From: Janthinobacterium sp. 17J80-10 | GTDB lineage: Bacteria; Pseudomonadota; Gammaproteobacteria; Burkholderiales; Burkholderiaceae_D | Assembly: GCF_004114795.1 (NCBI RefSeq) | Contig: NZ_CP035311.1 | Span: forward strand, 1,178,001-1,242,000 | Length of the DNA stretch: 64,000 bases | Direction: 5' to 3' | Shown here: positions 36,776 to 46,447 of the stretch, piece by piece | Numbering within the stretch: position 1 is the first letter of the stretch | Layout: each line of letters opens with the position of its first letter | Notes under the pieces: model-generated | The model's input: only the letters and a program-made list of their open reading frames with translations | What the model was told of the DNA's origin: nothing | The model's database searches: none | Translations under genes and position numbers: made by a program

Positions 36776-39088
36776 ATGGATTCCGAAAAAAGCCGCAAGG
36801 AACAGGTACGCCAGCAATTGCGCGAGTCTGCGCTCTACTACCACCAGTTTCCCACCCCCGGCAAGATCAGCGTTACTCCCACCAAGCAACTGACCAACCA
36901 GCGCGACATGGCGATGGCGTATTCGCCGGGCGTGGCGGCCCCCTGCGAGGAAATCGTCGCGGACCCGAACAATGCCTTCAAGTACACTGCGCGCGGCAAC
37001 CTCGTCGCCGTGATCACCAACGGCACCGCCGTGCTGGGCCTGGGCAATATCGGCCCGCTGGCGTCCAAGCCGGTCATGGAAGGCAAGGGCGTGTTGTTCA
37101 AGAAGTTTGCCGGCGTGGATGTGTTCGATATCGAAATCAACGAAAACGATCCCGACAAGCTGGTCGACATCATCGCGTCGCTGGAGCCGACCTTCGGCGG
37201 CATCAACCTGGAAGACATCAAGGCGCCGGAATGCTTCTATATCGAACGCAAGCTGCGCGAGCGCATGAAGATTCCGGTTTTCCACGATGACCAGCACGGC
37301 ACGGCCATCATCGTCGGCGCCGCCATCCTGAATGGCCTGAAGGTGGTCGGCAAGGATATCCGGGAATGCAAGCTGGTGGTGTCCGGCGCAGGTGCCGCCG
37401 CGCTGGCCTGCCTGGACCTGATTGTCGACCTCGGTTTCCCGATCGAAAATATCTATGTCTCCGATCTCGCCGGTGTGGTCTATGAGGGCCGTACCGAGCT
37501 GATGGATCCGGACAAGGCGCGTTTTGCGCAAAAGACGTCCGCGCGCACCCTCGGGGACATCATTGCCGGCGCCGACATCTTCCTCGGCCTGTCGGCCGGC
37601 GGCGTGCTCAAGCCAGAAATGGTCAAGGCCATGGCGCCGCGCCCGCTGGTGCTGGCGCTGGCCAATCCGAACCCGGAAATCCTGCCCGAAGATGTGATGG
37701 CGGTGCGCGATGACGCCGTGATTGCCACCGGCCGCTCGGACTATCCGAACCAGGTCAACAATGTGCTGTGCTTCCCGTACATCTTCCGCGGCGCGCTGGA
37801 TTGCGGCGCCACCACCATCAGCCGCCCGATGGAAATCGCGGTGGTACGCGCGATCGCCGACCTGGCGCAGGCCGAGCAATCCGACATCGTCGCCGCCGCC
37901 TATGGCGACAGCAACCTCGCGTTTGGTCCGCAATACCTGATTCCCAAGCCATTCGATCCGCGCCTGATGATCAAGATTGCGCCGGCCGTGGCCAAGGCTG
38001 CCGAAGAGTCGGGTGTTGCTCTGCGGCCGATCGCCGACATGGAGGCTTACGCTGACCGCCTGCAGCAATTCGTCTACCACAGCGGCACCTTCATGAAGCC
38101 GATTTTTGCCATGGCCAAGTCGGCGCCGGCCGAGAAGAAGCGCATCGTGTTTGCCGAAGGCGAAGACGAGCGCGTGCTGCGCGCGGTGCAGATCGTCGTC
38201 GACGAGAACCTGGCCAAGCCGATCCTCGTCGGCCGTCCGGCCATCCTGGCCAAGCGCATCGAGCGCTTCGGCCTGCGCCTGCGCCCCGGCGTCGATTTCG
38301 AGGTGATCAACACGGAATACGATGAACGCTATCGCGACTTCTGGCAGACCTTCCTTGCCATGTCGATGCGCAAGGGCATCACCGAGCCGTATGCCAAGCT
38401 GGAGATGCGCCGTCGTCACACCCTGATCGGTTCGATGATGATCCACAAGGGCTATGCCGACGGCATGATCTGCGGCACTTTCGGCAATATTCCGCTGCAC
38501 CTGCATTATGTCGACCATATCCTGGGCAAGCGCGAAGGGGCGAATGTCTATGGCGCGATGAATATCCTCATCCTGCCGGACCGCCAGGTTGCGCTCGTCG
38601 ATACCCACGTCAATGAAAATCCGACAGCGGAACAAATCGCCGAGCTGACCCTGATGGCGGCGGAAGAAATGCGCCGCTTTGGCTTGTATCCGCGCGTAGC
38701 GCTGCTGTCGCATTCCAACTTTGGCACCAGCAACAGCGAATCGGCGCTGAAGATGCGTGCTGCGCTGGCGATCCTGCAGGAAAAAGCGCCGGACCTGGAA
38801 GTGGATGGCGAAATGCATGGCGACACGGCGCTGGACTCGGCGCTGCTGAAAAAATCCATGCCGGATACGCGGCTCAAGGGCGCTGCCAACCTGCTGGTCC
38901 TGCCGAACCTGGATGCCGCCAACATCTCCTACAACCTGCTGAAGAACGCCGCGGGCAACGGTATCGCGATCGGCCCCGTGCTGCTGGGATGCGCCAAGCC
39001 GGTGCATATCCTGACGCCATCGGCCACGGTGCGGCGCATCGTCAACCTGACGGCATTGTGCGTGGTGGATGCGCTCTCGCAACGCTAG
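36776..39088 (+). CDS. maeB: NADP-dependent malic enzyme with phosphotransacetylase-like domain
   Basis: Oxidatively decarboxylates malate to pyruvate with NADP. The 770-residue hybrid has a malic-enzyme half (about 1-430) with [25 protein letters not shown] and the Rossmann [12 protein letters not shown], then a phosphotransacetylase-like half (about 435-770) with [12 protein letters not shown] and [14 protein letters not shown]. The C-terminal half of MaeB proteins usually regulates the enzyme instead of acting on acetyl phosphate. It is divergent from thiL and ends at a strong terminator. Confidence 0.96.
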   Translation: MDSEKSRKEQVRQQLRESALYYHQFPTPGKISVTPTKQLTNQRDMAMAYSPGVAAPCEEIVADPNNAFKYTARGNLVAVITNGTAVLGLGNIGPLASKPVMEGKGVLFKKFAGVDVFDIEINENDPDKLVDIIASLEPTFGGINLEDIKAPECFYIERKLRERMKIPVFHDDQHGTAIIVGAAILNGLKVVGKDIRECKLVVSGAGAAALACLDLIVDLGFPIENIYVSDLAGVVYEGRTELMDPDKARFAQKTSARTLGDIIAGADIFLGLSAGGVLKPEMVKAMAPRPLVLALANPNPEILPEDVMAVRDDAVIATGRSDYPNQVNNVLCFPYIFRGALDCGATTISRPMEIAVVRAIADLAQAEQSDIVAAAYGDSNLAFGPQYLIPKPFDPRLMIKIAPAVAKAAEESGVALRPIADMEAYADRLQQFVYHSGTFMKPIFAMAKSAPAEKKRIVFAEGEDERVLRAVQIVVDENLAKPILVGRPAILAKRIERFGLRLRPGVDFEVINTEYDERYRDFWQTFLAMSMRKGITEPYAKLEMRRRHTLIGSMMIHKGYADGMICGTFGNIPLHLHYVDHILGKREGANVYGAMNILILPDRQVALVDTHVNENPTAEQIAELTLMAAEEMRRFGLYPRVALLSHSNFGTSNSESALKMRAALAILQEKAPDLEVDGEMHGDTALDSALLKKSMPDTRLKGAANLLVLPNLDAANISYNLLKNAAGNGIAIGPVLLGCAKPVHILTPSATVRRIVNLTALCVVDALSQR

Positions 39089-39107
39089 GCTTTTCGCTTG
39101 CAGGAAC

Positions 39108-39142
39108 AAAAAACCGCCCGGTGCACGCCGGGCGGTTTTTTT
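39108..39142. terminator. Bidirectional Rho-independent terminator
   Basis: A6 run, stem CCGCCCGG (39114-39121) with CCGGGCGG (39128-39135), then T7. It serves maeB on the plus strand and the DUF808 gene on the minus strand. Confidence 0.96.
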
Positions 39143-39153
39143 CTGGGCAATTT

Positions 39154-40092
39154 TTAAGCTTGCTTGCGCATGCCCTTGAACAGGCGACCGGCCACGCTGA
39201 CGACGCCGAGCACGATGGCGCCGGCAATGATGCCGGCAATGGCGCTCAGCAGTGTGGGCAGCAGCGCTGCCAGGATGCCGCCGACACCGCCGATGCCGGC
39301 GACGCTTGCGGCGGCGTCTTCAATGAAGTGATGCAGCGCGGGGATGCCATGGGTGAGGATGCCGCCACCCACCATGAACATTGCTGCGGTGCCGACGACT
39401 GACAGCGTTTTCATCAGCCAGGGGGCTGCTGCCAGCAAGCCCTTGCCGATGGCGCTGCGCACCCCGCCTTTCTTGCTCAGGTAAAGACCGGCGTCATCCA
39501 GTTTGACGATGCCGGCCACCAGGCCATAGACGCCAACGGTCATCAGCACGGCCACGCCGACCAGGACCGCCACGCGGGCGCCGAATGAGGCTGCCGCCAC
39601 CGTGCCCAGTGCGATCACGATGATTTCGGCCGACAGGATGAAGTCGGTGCGCACCGCCCCCTTGATCTTTTCGTTTTCAAACGCGACCATGTCGACCTTG
39701 GGATCGTTCAGCGCATGCACCAGCGAGTCATGATGGGCCTGATCTTCAGCATTGCTGTGCAAAAACTTGTGCGCCAGCTTTTCCACGCCTTCGAAACAGA
39801 GGTAAGCGCCGCCCAGCATCAGCAGCGGTGTCACCAGCCACGGTGCCAGGGCACTGATGGCCAGGGCTGCCGGCACCAGGATCACCTTGTTTTTCATGGA
39901 TCCCTTGGCAACTGCCCATACCACCGGCAATTCACGCTCGGCATGGACGCCAGAGACTTGCTGGGCATTCAGCGCCAGGTCGTCGCCCAGCACGCCACTG
40001 GTTTTTTTTGCCGCGACCTTGGTCATGGTGGCGACATCGTCGAGGATGGTCGAAATATCGTCGAGCAGGGCTAACAGACTGGATCCGGCCAC
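39154..40092 (-). CDS. DUF808 (YedI-like) membrane protein
   Basis: A 312-residue inner-membrane protein of unknown function. The start is a GTG at 40092 giving (M)[18 protein letters not shown], chosen because GGAG lies 7 bases ahead; a TTG six codons upstream overlaps that ribosome site. The N-terminal [23 protein letters not shown] is typical of the family, followed by about six hydrophobic helices and [12 protein letters not shown]. It stands alone. Confidence 0.9.
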   Translation of the reverse strand: MAGSSLLALLDDISTILDDVATMTKVAAKKTSGVLGDDLALNAQQVSGVHAERELPVVWAVAKGSMKNKVILVPAALAISALAPWLVTPLLMLGGAYLCFEGVEKLAHKFLHSNAEDQAHHDSLVHALNDPKVDMVAFENEKIKGAVRTDFILSAEIIVIALGTVAAASFGARVAVLVGVAVLMTVGVYGLVAGIVKLDDAGLYLSKKGGVRSAIGKGLLAAAPWLMKTLSVVGTAAMFMVGGGILTHGIPALHHFIEDAAASVAGIGGVGGILAALLPTLLSAIAGIIAGAIVLGVVSVAGRLFKGMRKQA

Positions 40093-40192
40093 AGGGGCGC
40101 TCCTTTGCAAAAAATTAAAAGATTGGCGATGCGCGATTAAAGCATACTCGGGCGTAGCGGGCTACTGCCGGCCGCCGGAGAAGCGCATCGCA

Positions 40193-40876
40193 CTATAGCA
40201 AGGGGAGGTTTTCCGGTTTGGGAGAGGCTTTGCGCAGGGGAACCTTGGGCGCGGGGGTCGGATGAAGTTTCTCAGCAGGGTAGGCAGCAAATAAATTGCG
40301 CGCCGCCTCCGCATCGGCATGCAGCCAGGCGTCGTATTGGTCGGGTTCCAGGATCACGACCATGCGTTTTTCGTCGCCGGGCTTGTGAAAGCGCTGCAGC
40401 AGCGGATGGTGGTCGGCATTAATCGTCAGCATCGAGAAGGACACCAGCGGCCGGTCGTCGGGCCCGCCGTGCGGCCGCCATTCCCAGATACCGGCGATGC
40501 CCAGGTCCTGCCCCGCATCGCTGCCGATCTTCCAGCGCACCGCCTTGCCGCTCTCGTAATTCGGCTCGAATATGGCCTCGGCCGGCACGATGCAGAACTG
40601 GCGCTTTCGAAAGGCGCTGCGGAACGAGGGTTTTTCGGCCACGGTTTCGGTGCGGGCATTGTAGGTATGGCGTGCCAGCTTCAGATCGGCCCAGGCTGGC
40701 ACCAGGCCAAAGCACGCCTCCACACATTCGCGCGTCTGGCTGCCATCGTCGGCAAGACGCACGATCGGCGCCATGGAGCCGGGAAAGGCTTCCTTGCCGG
40801 TGCCGTGGCGGGGCGGGGCTACGCCAAACTGGCTTTGCAGCCGTTCTGTTCGGGAGGGGAGGTAATTGGCGCACAT
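40193..40876 (-). CDS. yedK: SRAP/HMCES-type abasic-site crosslinking protein (YedK)
   Basis: Covalently shields abasic sites in single-stranded DNA through its N-terminal Cys. The 227-residue protein begins MCANYLPSRTE (Cys2 after Met removal) and keeps the conserved NART motif (TYNARTETVAEKPSFR), the Glu in IVPAEAIFEPNY and the His region LLQRFHKPGDEKRMVVIL. I see no clear LexA box upstream, so SOS control is not supported here. Confidence 0.93.
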   Translation of the reverse strand: MCANYLPSRTERLQSQFGVAPPRHGTGKEAFPGSMAPIVRLADDGSQTRECVEACFGLVPAWADLKLARHTYNARTETVAEKPSFRSAFRKRQFCIVPAEAIFEPNYESGKAVRWKIGSDAGQDLGIAGIWEWRPHGGPDDRPLVSFSMLTINADHHPLLQRFHKPGDEKRMVVILEPDQYDAWLHADAEAARNLFAAYPAEKLHPTPAPKVPLRKASPKPENLPLL

Positions 40877-40925
40877 GGTTTATTGTAGGCCGAATCGCCA
40901 TGGGCCGGCATGCCGCGTGCAACGT

Positions 40926-41702
40926 TTATCCTCGCAAGAAGTCTGCCAGTCGTTTCAGGCAGGCCTCGTTCGCGCAAGCCGAATTGTGGGTCGTTCCTTG
41001 CAACACCTCGACGACCGGTTGCAGGCGGCGGAAAGAAATGATCAGCGCCTCGGAACTTGCGCGAGGGATGACTTCATCGTGTTCCGCCAGCAGGATCAGG
41101 GTGGGGGAATGCACGTGGTCGGCACGCGCTGCTGACATGAACTTGTCCTTCAGCAGCAGCGATACCGGGAATTGCGGAAAACTGTTTTTCGCGACGGTTT
41201 CGATACTGTCATACGGCGTAATCAACACCAGCCTGGCGATTTTTCGTACCGTTGCCAGGAAGACCGCCACGCCGCTGCCCAGGCTTTGGCCGATTACGGC
41301 CACATCGGGGTGGCGTTTCCCAACGAAATCGAACACCGTCACCGCGTCGTACAGCAAGGCGGCTTCGCTCGGATTGCCGCTGCTGCCGCCATAGCCCCGG
41401 TAATTTACGAGGTACACCGGCCGGTCCGGAAAAGCCTTGAGAAATAACGGAATCAGGCGCGACACATCCTGGGCATTGCCGCCGAAATAAATCAGGGCAC
41501 TTCCCTGCGCTGGCCCGACCCGCAGGATTTGCAGAGTTTCGCCATCGCTGCGCAAACCGATGCGCTCCACACCGGGCATCGGGTCTGTCGCCGCCGGAGT
41601 CGGATAGTAGAGCAGGGAGCGTTGATTGGCATACAGGTAGCCGCAAGCACCGACATAGAGTAGCGCAACAAACGAGAAACAAGTGACGGCAAGCTTCAGC
41701 AT
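40926..41702 (-). CDS. Alpha/beta hydrolase (BEM46/ABHD13-like), membrane-anchored
   Basis: A 258-residue protein with an N-terminal hydrophobic segment (about residues 4-24) that anchors or exports it. Fold landmarks are NQRSLLYYPTP, LIYFGGNAQDVS, VNYRGYGGSSGNPSE, the nucleophile GQSLGSG, the Asp in ILLAEHDEVIPR and the His in TTHNSACA. The substrate is unknown. It stands alone 49 bases upstream of yedK on the same strand. Confidence 0.86.
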   Translation of the reverse strand: MLKLAVTCFSFVALLYVGACGYLYANQRSLLYYPTPAATDPMPGVERIGLRSDGETLQILRVGPAQGSALIYFGGNAQDVSRLIPLFLKAFPDRPVYLVNYRGYGGSSGNPSEAALLYDAVTVFDFVGKRHPDVAVIGQSLGSGVAVFLATVRKIARLVLITPYDSIETVAKNSFPQFPVSLLLKDKFMSAARADHVHSPTLILLAEHDEVIPRASSEALIISFRRLQPVVEVLQGTTHNSACANEACLKRLADFLRG

Positions 41703-42031
41703 GGTGTCCGGCGGAACAAGGCGCCGAGCGCCTTATTGGTAAAGACCAGGTGAATGTGACAGCAAGATGACGCAATAGTACCCGCGTCGCTTGACCACCT
41801 GCGGAGATAAATCAAGCGGCTGACTCACCGGCATGAACAACGTGCCAGATTTGTGTTGCAACGAACATTGCTACGCCGGGCTGCAATGATGGTCATGTAT
41901 TTGCACCTGCTCAAAAAAAATGCCTGACGATGGATAGATGAGCAAGATGTCTTGTCAATGATAAAGGATTCAAATTTATAAATCCTAGGGATGGTATCCA
42001 CGCAATTTTTTACATTCACAAAGGACGAAAA
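41703..42031. other. Intergenic region with a possible promoter
   Basis: About 330 bases without a gene, falling in GC toward the right. Holds the divergent promoters of the hydrolase and the triple-repeat protein gene. Confidence 0.5.
41952..41982 (+). promoter_or_regulatory. Possible sigma-70-type promoter
   Basis: TTGTCA at 41952-41957 is a good -35 match; TATAAA at 41977-41982 is a -10 candidate at 19-base spacing, somewhat long. The ATG of the next gene lies about 50 bases on. Weakly supported. Confidence 0.35.
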
Positions 42032-42580
42032 ATGAAAAAGATAATTGCAGGTTTTTTGTTTGCCGCAGTAAACCTGGGGCTTGTGTCGGCGGCAATTGGT
42101 GCAACCAATGACGCGAGAGCCACCTATCAAGCAGAAAAACAGCACGCGTCCGATGCCTACAAGGCAGCGCACGGGCAATGTAAGGCGTTAAGTGGCAACA
42201 CGAAGGACGTTTGCATCGAAGAAGCCAAGGCTGCCGAAAAAAAGAGCAAGGCAGATGCGGAAGCAAAATACAAAAATACCGACAAGGAACGGCTGAAGGC
42301 GCGGAAAGTCGCGGCAGACGCCGACTATGACGTCGCCAAGGCAAAATGCGGTGCCAAGTCCGGCAATGAAAAAGATGTCTGCATCAAGGAAGCAAAGGCC
42401 GCGCAGACCAAGACAAAATCTGACATCGAAATGAAGAAAGAAGTGGGCGAAGCCAGATCAGAGGCGGCCGAAGAAAAGAGCGATGCCAATTACAAAGTTG
42501 CGATTGAAAAATGCGATGCCTTGGCTGGCCCGTCCAAGGACGCTTGTGTCGCATCGGCCAAGTCGAAATATGGCAAATAG
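42032..42580 (+). CDS. Exported protein with three Cys-X10-Cys repeats
   Basis: A 182-residue, highly charged, helix-forming protein with a signal peptide ending near AAIGA (about residue 24). Three repeats of about 45 residues each contain a Cys pair: CKALSGNTKDVC, CGAKSGNEKDVC and CDALAGPSKDAC, each followed by an Ala/Lys-rich helix (EAKAAEKKSKAD type). The even Cys spacing suggests one disulfide hairpin per repeat in the periplasm. Similar small proteins are known in Burkholderiales but I know of no function. A small membrane protein gene follows after 66 bases. Confidence 0.75.
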   Translation: MKKIIAGFLFAAVNLGLVSAAIGATNDARATYQAEKQHASDAYKAAHGQCKALSGNTKDVCIEEAKAAEKKSKADAEAKYKNTDKERLKARKVAADADYDVAKAKCGAKSGNEKDVCIKEAKAAQTKTKSDIEMKKEVGEARSEAAEEKSDANYKVAIEKCDALAGPSKDACVASAKSKYGK

Positions 42581-42646
42581 CTGCTGATAGGCAAGAGTGT
42601 CTATGAAAGATGTCTTTGCGGTTTATAACGCCTCAAAGGGGGAGTA

Positions 42647-42838
42647 ATGAACTTGATCATTAGTCTTATTATTTACCTGGTCGTCTTCGGGCTTATCTGG
42701 TGGTTGATCAGCCTGTTGCCGCTGCCTGCCCCTGTAGGAACGATCGTCCGGATCCTGTTCGTTGTTCTATTGATCTGGATAATTCTGTCCGTGGTCGGCA
42801 TCGTGCCAGGCGGACCATTACCGCAACTTCGCTTCTAG
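42647..42838 (+). CDS. Small two-helix membrane protein
   Basis: A 63-residue, almost wholly hydrophobic protein: one helix at about residues 3-24 (IISLIIYLVVFGLIWWLI), a short Pro-rich loop (LPLPAPVG) and a second helix (33-52). It resembles the small Thivi_2564-type membrane proteins. A GGGGGAG ribosome site precedes the ATG. Possibly co-transcribed with the triple-repeat protein. Confidence 0.75.
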   Translation: MNLIISLIIYLVVFGLIWWLISLLPLPAPVGTIVRILFVVLLIWIILSVVGIVPGGPLPQLRF

Positions 42839-42844
42839 TTTGAC

Positions 42845-42874
42845 GGCCCTGCATGCAAGCTTGCTTGCAGGGCC
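42845..42874. terminator. Hairpin between convergent genes
   Basis: GGCCCTGCA (42845-42853) pairs with TGCAGGGCC (42866-42874), with a further GCAAGC/GCTTGC pairing inside. It lies between the small membrane protein stop and the HopJ-like gene stop. No T-run. Confidence 0.55.
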
Positions 42875-42881
42875 GCAGGCC

Positions 42882-43226
42882 TTACCTGGCTACCAGGGGC
42901 ATGTTCTCGAATTTCACGCCGGCCCAGCCCGTCTTCATGAAATTGCGAATGTTCTGATGGTCAGTCGCGTCAGGATGTTTCAGGACATCGTCGCGATAGT
43001 AGCTGCCGAAGCAAGCCAGCGTCTGTGACTCGCTGAACTGGTTCAGCAAGGCAAATGCAAACAATTTGCAGGAGCCGGAATTCTGCCCGGCTTCATTGCG
43101 CAACGCGCCGTTGGTGAAGGCTGCCGGCGTAAATGCATAGGCATTGTCGACGATGGCCATGGTGTCGGCAAATGCGATCGCCTCAGGAGTGGCGTCGAGT
43201 TTTTTAAGGAAAGCGGAAATATCCAT
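42882..43226 (-). CDS. HopJ family protein
   Basis: A 114-residue protein matching the family named after a Pseudomonas type III effector: FADTMAIVDNAYAFTPAAF, NGALRNEAGQNSGSCK, FALLNQFSESQTLACFG and HPDATDHQNIRNFM. The family is widespread in bacteria without type III secretion, and no secretion genes are present here, so an effector role is not implied. Function unknown. Confidence 0.85.
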   Translation of the reverse strand: MDISAFLKKLDATPEAIAFADTMAIVDNAYAFTPAAFTNGALRNEAGQNSGSCKLFAFALLNQFSESQTLACFGSYYRDDVLKHPDATDHQNIRNFMKTGWAGVKFENMPLVAR

Positions 43227-43297
43227 GCTTGATGTAATCTGTTGTTAGATAGATTGAAGAACCAGGTGCGCAGCCTGATTTAATGCGACCGTCATTC

Positions 43298-43332
43298 TAT
43301 CCTAAGGCAGGGACATATCCTAAAGGCAGGGG
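43298..43332. repeat. Imperfect tandem repeat
   Basis: TATCCTAAGGCAGGG (43298-43312) is followed by TATCCTAAAGGCAGGGG (43316-43332), differing by one inserted A. It lies in the gap between the HopJ-like gene and the next leftward gene. No function suggested. Confidence 0.5.
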
Positions 43333-43399
43333 TGGTGCAGGCCCGAGTTGGCGCGCGACTTCCTTGCGAACATCCAGCAGCCCCCGAGAACCACCGACC

Positions 43400-43729
43400 T
43401 TATTTCGCCAGGCTCGCACTGTCGGCAACAATACGGAAGATCTCCCATTTCGGCGTGCCGGAAACAATGAAGGGTTCCAGGTCCTTGCCCCATTGCTTAT
43501 GGGCTTCATTGGTGGCCAGCTTGTCCCAGGAAGCGCTGAGCTCACCCAGGTCTTTCAACAAAATTTCTGCCTGCACCGTGGATTCTTTTGCGCCGACCGA
43601 GCCGGTGAGAATGCGCGCTTCTGTCCAGCCGATGGCACTGCCGATTTCCTTTTGCCATTTGACCATAAAATCAATCACGGTCTGCTTATGCCCGAAGCGG
43701 GCATCAATGCTCCAGCGTGCAAGAATCAT
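43400..43729 (-). CDS. Small protein, possible dimeric alpha/beta barrel
   Basis: A 109-residue protein I do not firmly recognise. It starts MILARWSIDARFGHKQTVID with an AGGAG ribosome site 8 bases ahead. Alternating strands and helices (VIDFMVKWQKEIGSAIGW, ARILTGSVGAKESTVQAEI, WEIFRIV) suggest a ferredoxin-like fold as in antibiotic-biosynthesis-monooxygenase or NIPSNAP-like proteins. No catalytic residues stand out. Confidence 0.65.
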   Translation of the reverse strand: MILARWSIDARFGHKQTVIDFMVKWQKEIGSAIGWTEARILTGSVGAKESTVQAEILLKDLGELSASWDKLATNEAHKQWGKDLEPFIVSGTPKWEIFRIVADSASLAK

Positions 43730-43935
43730 GGCCGGCTCCTGGATGAATGGTCGATTGAATGGTGAATTCCCTACTTAACACTATAGAAAGCAGAGCTAAC
43801 GGCTGCTTGCGGGAGCGCAAATGAGACGTTCTGGCGAGATGTTTCAAATAGAAACCAAATTATTTGCCTGCGGTGCCAGAAAATTGCGACAATCACTGTA
43901 AAAATATTCGACACACGCGACAAGAAGGAGCATTA

Positions 43936-44877
43936 GTGATCATTGCCACCCATTCAGGGAAATTCCACGCTGACGACGTCTGGGCGGTCATGGTGCTCGA
44001 CCTGGTATTTCCAGGTTGTGAACTGCTGCGCACCCGCGATGCAGCGCGTATCGCCGCGGCAGATTTTGCAGTGGATGTCGGCGGCATCTGGGAGCCGAAG
44101 TCCGGGCGTTTCGACCACCACCAAAAAGGGTTTTCCGGTGCGCGGCAGTCGGGGGTGCTGTATGCAAGCGCCGGCCTGGTGTGGCGCGAGTACGGCGCGC
44201 GATGCGTTGCGCTACTGGCGCAGAAGTATGCCGGCCATGCGCTGGCGGACCGGGATGCCCAGGATATTGCCCACGCGATTGACAGCGACGTCGTGCAGTA
44301 TCTCGACATGTCCGATACCGGTACGGCGCGCAATGCGCCGGGCGGATACGGGCTGTCGGCCGTGGTTTCCGGTTTCAACCTGAACTGGCTCGACGAGCAG
44401 CAGGCCGGCGGTGCCGAAGCTACCGAGCAATTACGGAAAGACAAATTCTTGCGTGCCATGGAATTCATGGCGGACGTGCTCGTCAACCAGGTGCGCTATC
44501 GTGTCGGCAGCATGCTGGCGGCAGCTCTGGTGCGTGCAGGCAAGCGTCTCGAAGGTGGCCGGCTGCTGTTTCTGGAAAACGCCGCGCTGCCATGGAGTTC
44601 GATCGTGCGCAAGGAAATGCCGGAAGTGTTATTTGTGGTCAGCCACAGCATCGCCGAGAACCGCTGCATGCTGCACACCGTTCCGGCAACTGCGGATACG
44701 TTCGAGGCGCGCCGCGATTTGCCGGCCGCCTGGGCTGGCCTGCAGGGCGCCGAACTGGCAGCGGCATGCGGCGTGGCCGATGCAATCTTTTGCCATAACG
44801 GCCGTTTCATCGCTGCGGCAACCTCGTTTGATGGCGCGCTGCAAATGGCGCGGCTGGCGCTGGCTGATGCTGGCTGA
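43936..44877 (+). CDS. MYG1 family protein (DHH-like phosphoesterase/exonuclease)
   Basis: A 313-residue protein starting at a GTG (43936) with AAGGAG 10 bases ahead; the frame is open earlier but lacks family similarity. The N-terminal block IIATHSGKFHADDVWAV carries the metal-binding His and Asp pair, then AVDVGGIWEP and RFDHHQKGF with the DHH-like signature. Eukaryotic MYG1 is a 3'-5' RNA exonuclease; the bacterial role is not established. It converges on mtfA with a 10-base gap. Confidence 0.9.
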   Translation: MIIATHSGKFHADDVWAVMVLDLVFPGCELLRTRDAARIAAADFAVDVGGIWEPKSGRFDHHQKGFSGARQSGVLYASAGLVWREYGARCVALLAQKYAGHALADRDAQDIAHAIDSDVVQYLDMSDTGTARNAPGGYGLSAVVSGFNLNWLDEQQAGGAEATEQLRKDKFLRAMEFMADVLVNQVRYRVGSMLAAALVRAGKRLEGGRLLFLENAALPWSSIVRKEMPEVLFVVSHSIAENRCMLHTVPATADTFEARRDLPAAWAGLQGAELAAACGVADAIFCHNGRFIAAATSFDGALQMARLALADAG

Positions 44878-44887
44878 TGCCGGCCAA

Positions 44888-45709
44888 TCAATGCCAGTCG
44901 AACGGATCGACCCGGTAAAAGTTTTTCAGCTGACGGTATAGCTCCGGGTGCATGGTTGCCATGGCTTGCGGCTGCTCGAAAAATACTTCTGTGATGACCG
45001 CAAAAAATTCCGCCGGGTGCTCGGCGCCGTAATAGTCGAAGAGCGTGTCGAGCTCGGCATCGGCGTGCTGCCGTAACTGTTCATATTCCGCGCCAAGCGC
45101 TTCCGACCAGGGACGATAATGTTCGGCGCGGGCCAGGATCGGGGCGCCGGTCGCTGCGCCTTTTTCCTGGTCGAGCTGGTGGGCAAATTCGTGGAGCACC
45201 ACATTGCGGCCGTCGCTGAAGAAACGCGCGTCATCGGCCGCGTCCTGCCATGACAGGATCACCTGGCCATCGCCCCAGGATTCGCCGGCCAGCTCGTCAT
45301 GGTATTCGGACAGCACGCCAGCCTCGTCGATCTCCTGCTTTTTCACCATGAAGGCGCCTGGATAGATCAGGATGCGTTCCAGCTTCGGGTAGTAATCGGT
45401 CTTGCGGTTCAGAATCAGCAGGCAGGCTTGCGCCGCGATGGTAATGCGCATTTCGTCGTCGACGTCGAGTCCCGCGCAGCCGATAAAGTCCTTTTCAGCG
45501 AGGAAGACCTGGATGTGCCCGCGCAACTGGGCCTGTAGATCCGGCGGCAGCAGACGGTAGTAGGGCACGCGGCGGCGCAAAATGGCCAGCCAGGCCAGCG
45601 GGAAGGCTTGCTTGCGCCGTTGGTCGCGGCGGTAATCGATGTAATAAGGCTTGCCAATCAGCCAGCCGAGGTAAAGCAGGCACAGGCCCGCCACGATCAG
45701 CATCGACAT
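44888..45709 (-). CDS. mtfA: M90 zinc peptidase MtfA
   Basis: A 273-residue protein of the MtfA family, which in E. coli binds the repressor Mlc and so modulates PTS glucose uptake. An N-terminal hydrophobic segment (about residues 3-18) comes before the domain. The zinc motif is LHEFAHQLDQEKG, with the downstream Glu in FFAVITEVFFEQP as third ligand. The long N-terminal helix suggests membrane association. It follows a low-molecular-weight phosphatase gene by 5 bases. Confidence 0.92.
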   Translation of the reverse strand: MSMLIVAGLCLLYLGWLIGKPYYIDYRRDQRRKQAFPLAWLAILRRRVPYYRLLPPDLQAQLRGHIQVFLAEKDFIGCAGLDVDDEMRITIAAQACLLILNRKTDYYPKLERILIYPGAFMVKKQEIDEAGVLSEYHDELAGESWGDGQVILSWQDAADDARFFSDGRNVVLHEFAHQLDQEKGAATGAPILARAEHYRPWSEALGAEYEQLRQHADAELDTLFDYYGAEHPAEFFAVITEVFFEQPQAMATMHPELYRQLKNFYRVDPFDWH

Positions 45710-45714
45710 GCGAT

Positions 45715-46221
45715 TTACGCGACGCGGGGTACGACGGCGAGTTCCTTGCGCAAGTCGGCGAGCAAGCCATCCGATGCATCTTCGATGTAATCCAGCACGC
45801 GGTCAAAACCGCTGCCGCCGCCGTAGTAAGGATCGGGCACCACGTCCGAAGGCGAATTGCGGGCAAATTGCATGAACAGCGCCAGTTTGTGGCGATGCTG
45901 CGGCGGACAAGCCGATTGCAGCCTGGCAAGATTGTCGCGATCCATCGCCAGCACGTAATCGAAATCCTGAAAGTCTGCAGCGGCGACCTGGCGTGCACGT
46001 TGCGCGGAAAGATCGTAGCCGCGCCGTGCGGCAAACGCCTGTGACCGACCGTCAGGCGCATTGCCCGTATGGTAATCATGGGTGCCGGCAGAGTCGATGT
46101 GGATTGTGTCCCCAAGGCCAGCTGCTTCCACTTGGCAACGGAATACGCCTTCCGCCGTCGGTGAGCGGCAGATATTGCCCATGCAAACAAAGAGAACGGA
46201 AATTTTTCGGGATGACGACAT
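45715..46221 (-). CDS. Low-molecular-weight protein-tyrosine phosphatase
   Basis: A 168-residue cytosolic phosphatase. The P-loop VLFVCMGNICRSPTAEG holds the catalytic Cys-X5-Arg-Ser, and the general acid is the Asp in VVPDPYYGGGSGFDRVLD. No tyrosine kinase or capsule genes are nearby, so the substrate is unknown. First gene of a two-gene unit with mtfA. Confidence 0.93.
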   Translation of the reverse strand: MSSSRKISVLFVCMGNICRSPTAEGVFRCQVEAAGLGDTIHIDSAGTHDYHTGNAPDGRSQAFAARRGYDLSAQRARQVAAADFQDFDYVLAMDRDNLARLQSACPPQHRHKLALFMQFARNSPSDVVPDPYYGGGSGFDRVLDYIEDASDGLLADLRKELAVVPRVA

Positions 46222-46447
46222 TGCGCAATGGTGAGTAAGTCAAGGCGGCCGGTTGTTCATGTTGTCCAGAAAGAAACGACAACGTAAAACAAGCCAATTT
46301 CCACCAATCATAACAAGAGTTCACACCAAGCGTGCTCCTAGCCGAAATGCCAGTTTTCATTCCAAAAATTTGTCGTAACATTTAGTCAATTATAAAAATG
46401 GCACTAATAGCCACAGACTTCCCTTAACCATAAAAAATGGAGACACA

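Noticed and set aside
36575..39109. 844-codon minus-strand open frame opposite maeB
   Set aside because: Same shadow pattern; maeB motifs on the plus strand are unmistakable.
40877..40925. LexA box before yedK, and likewise before the Cho-type gene
   Set aside because: No CTG-N10-CAG site of reasonable quality was found upstream of either gene.
42882..43226. Type III secretion effector suggested by the HopJ family name
   Set aside because: The family is common in bacteria lacking type III secretion and no secretion genes are here.
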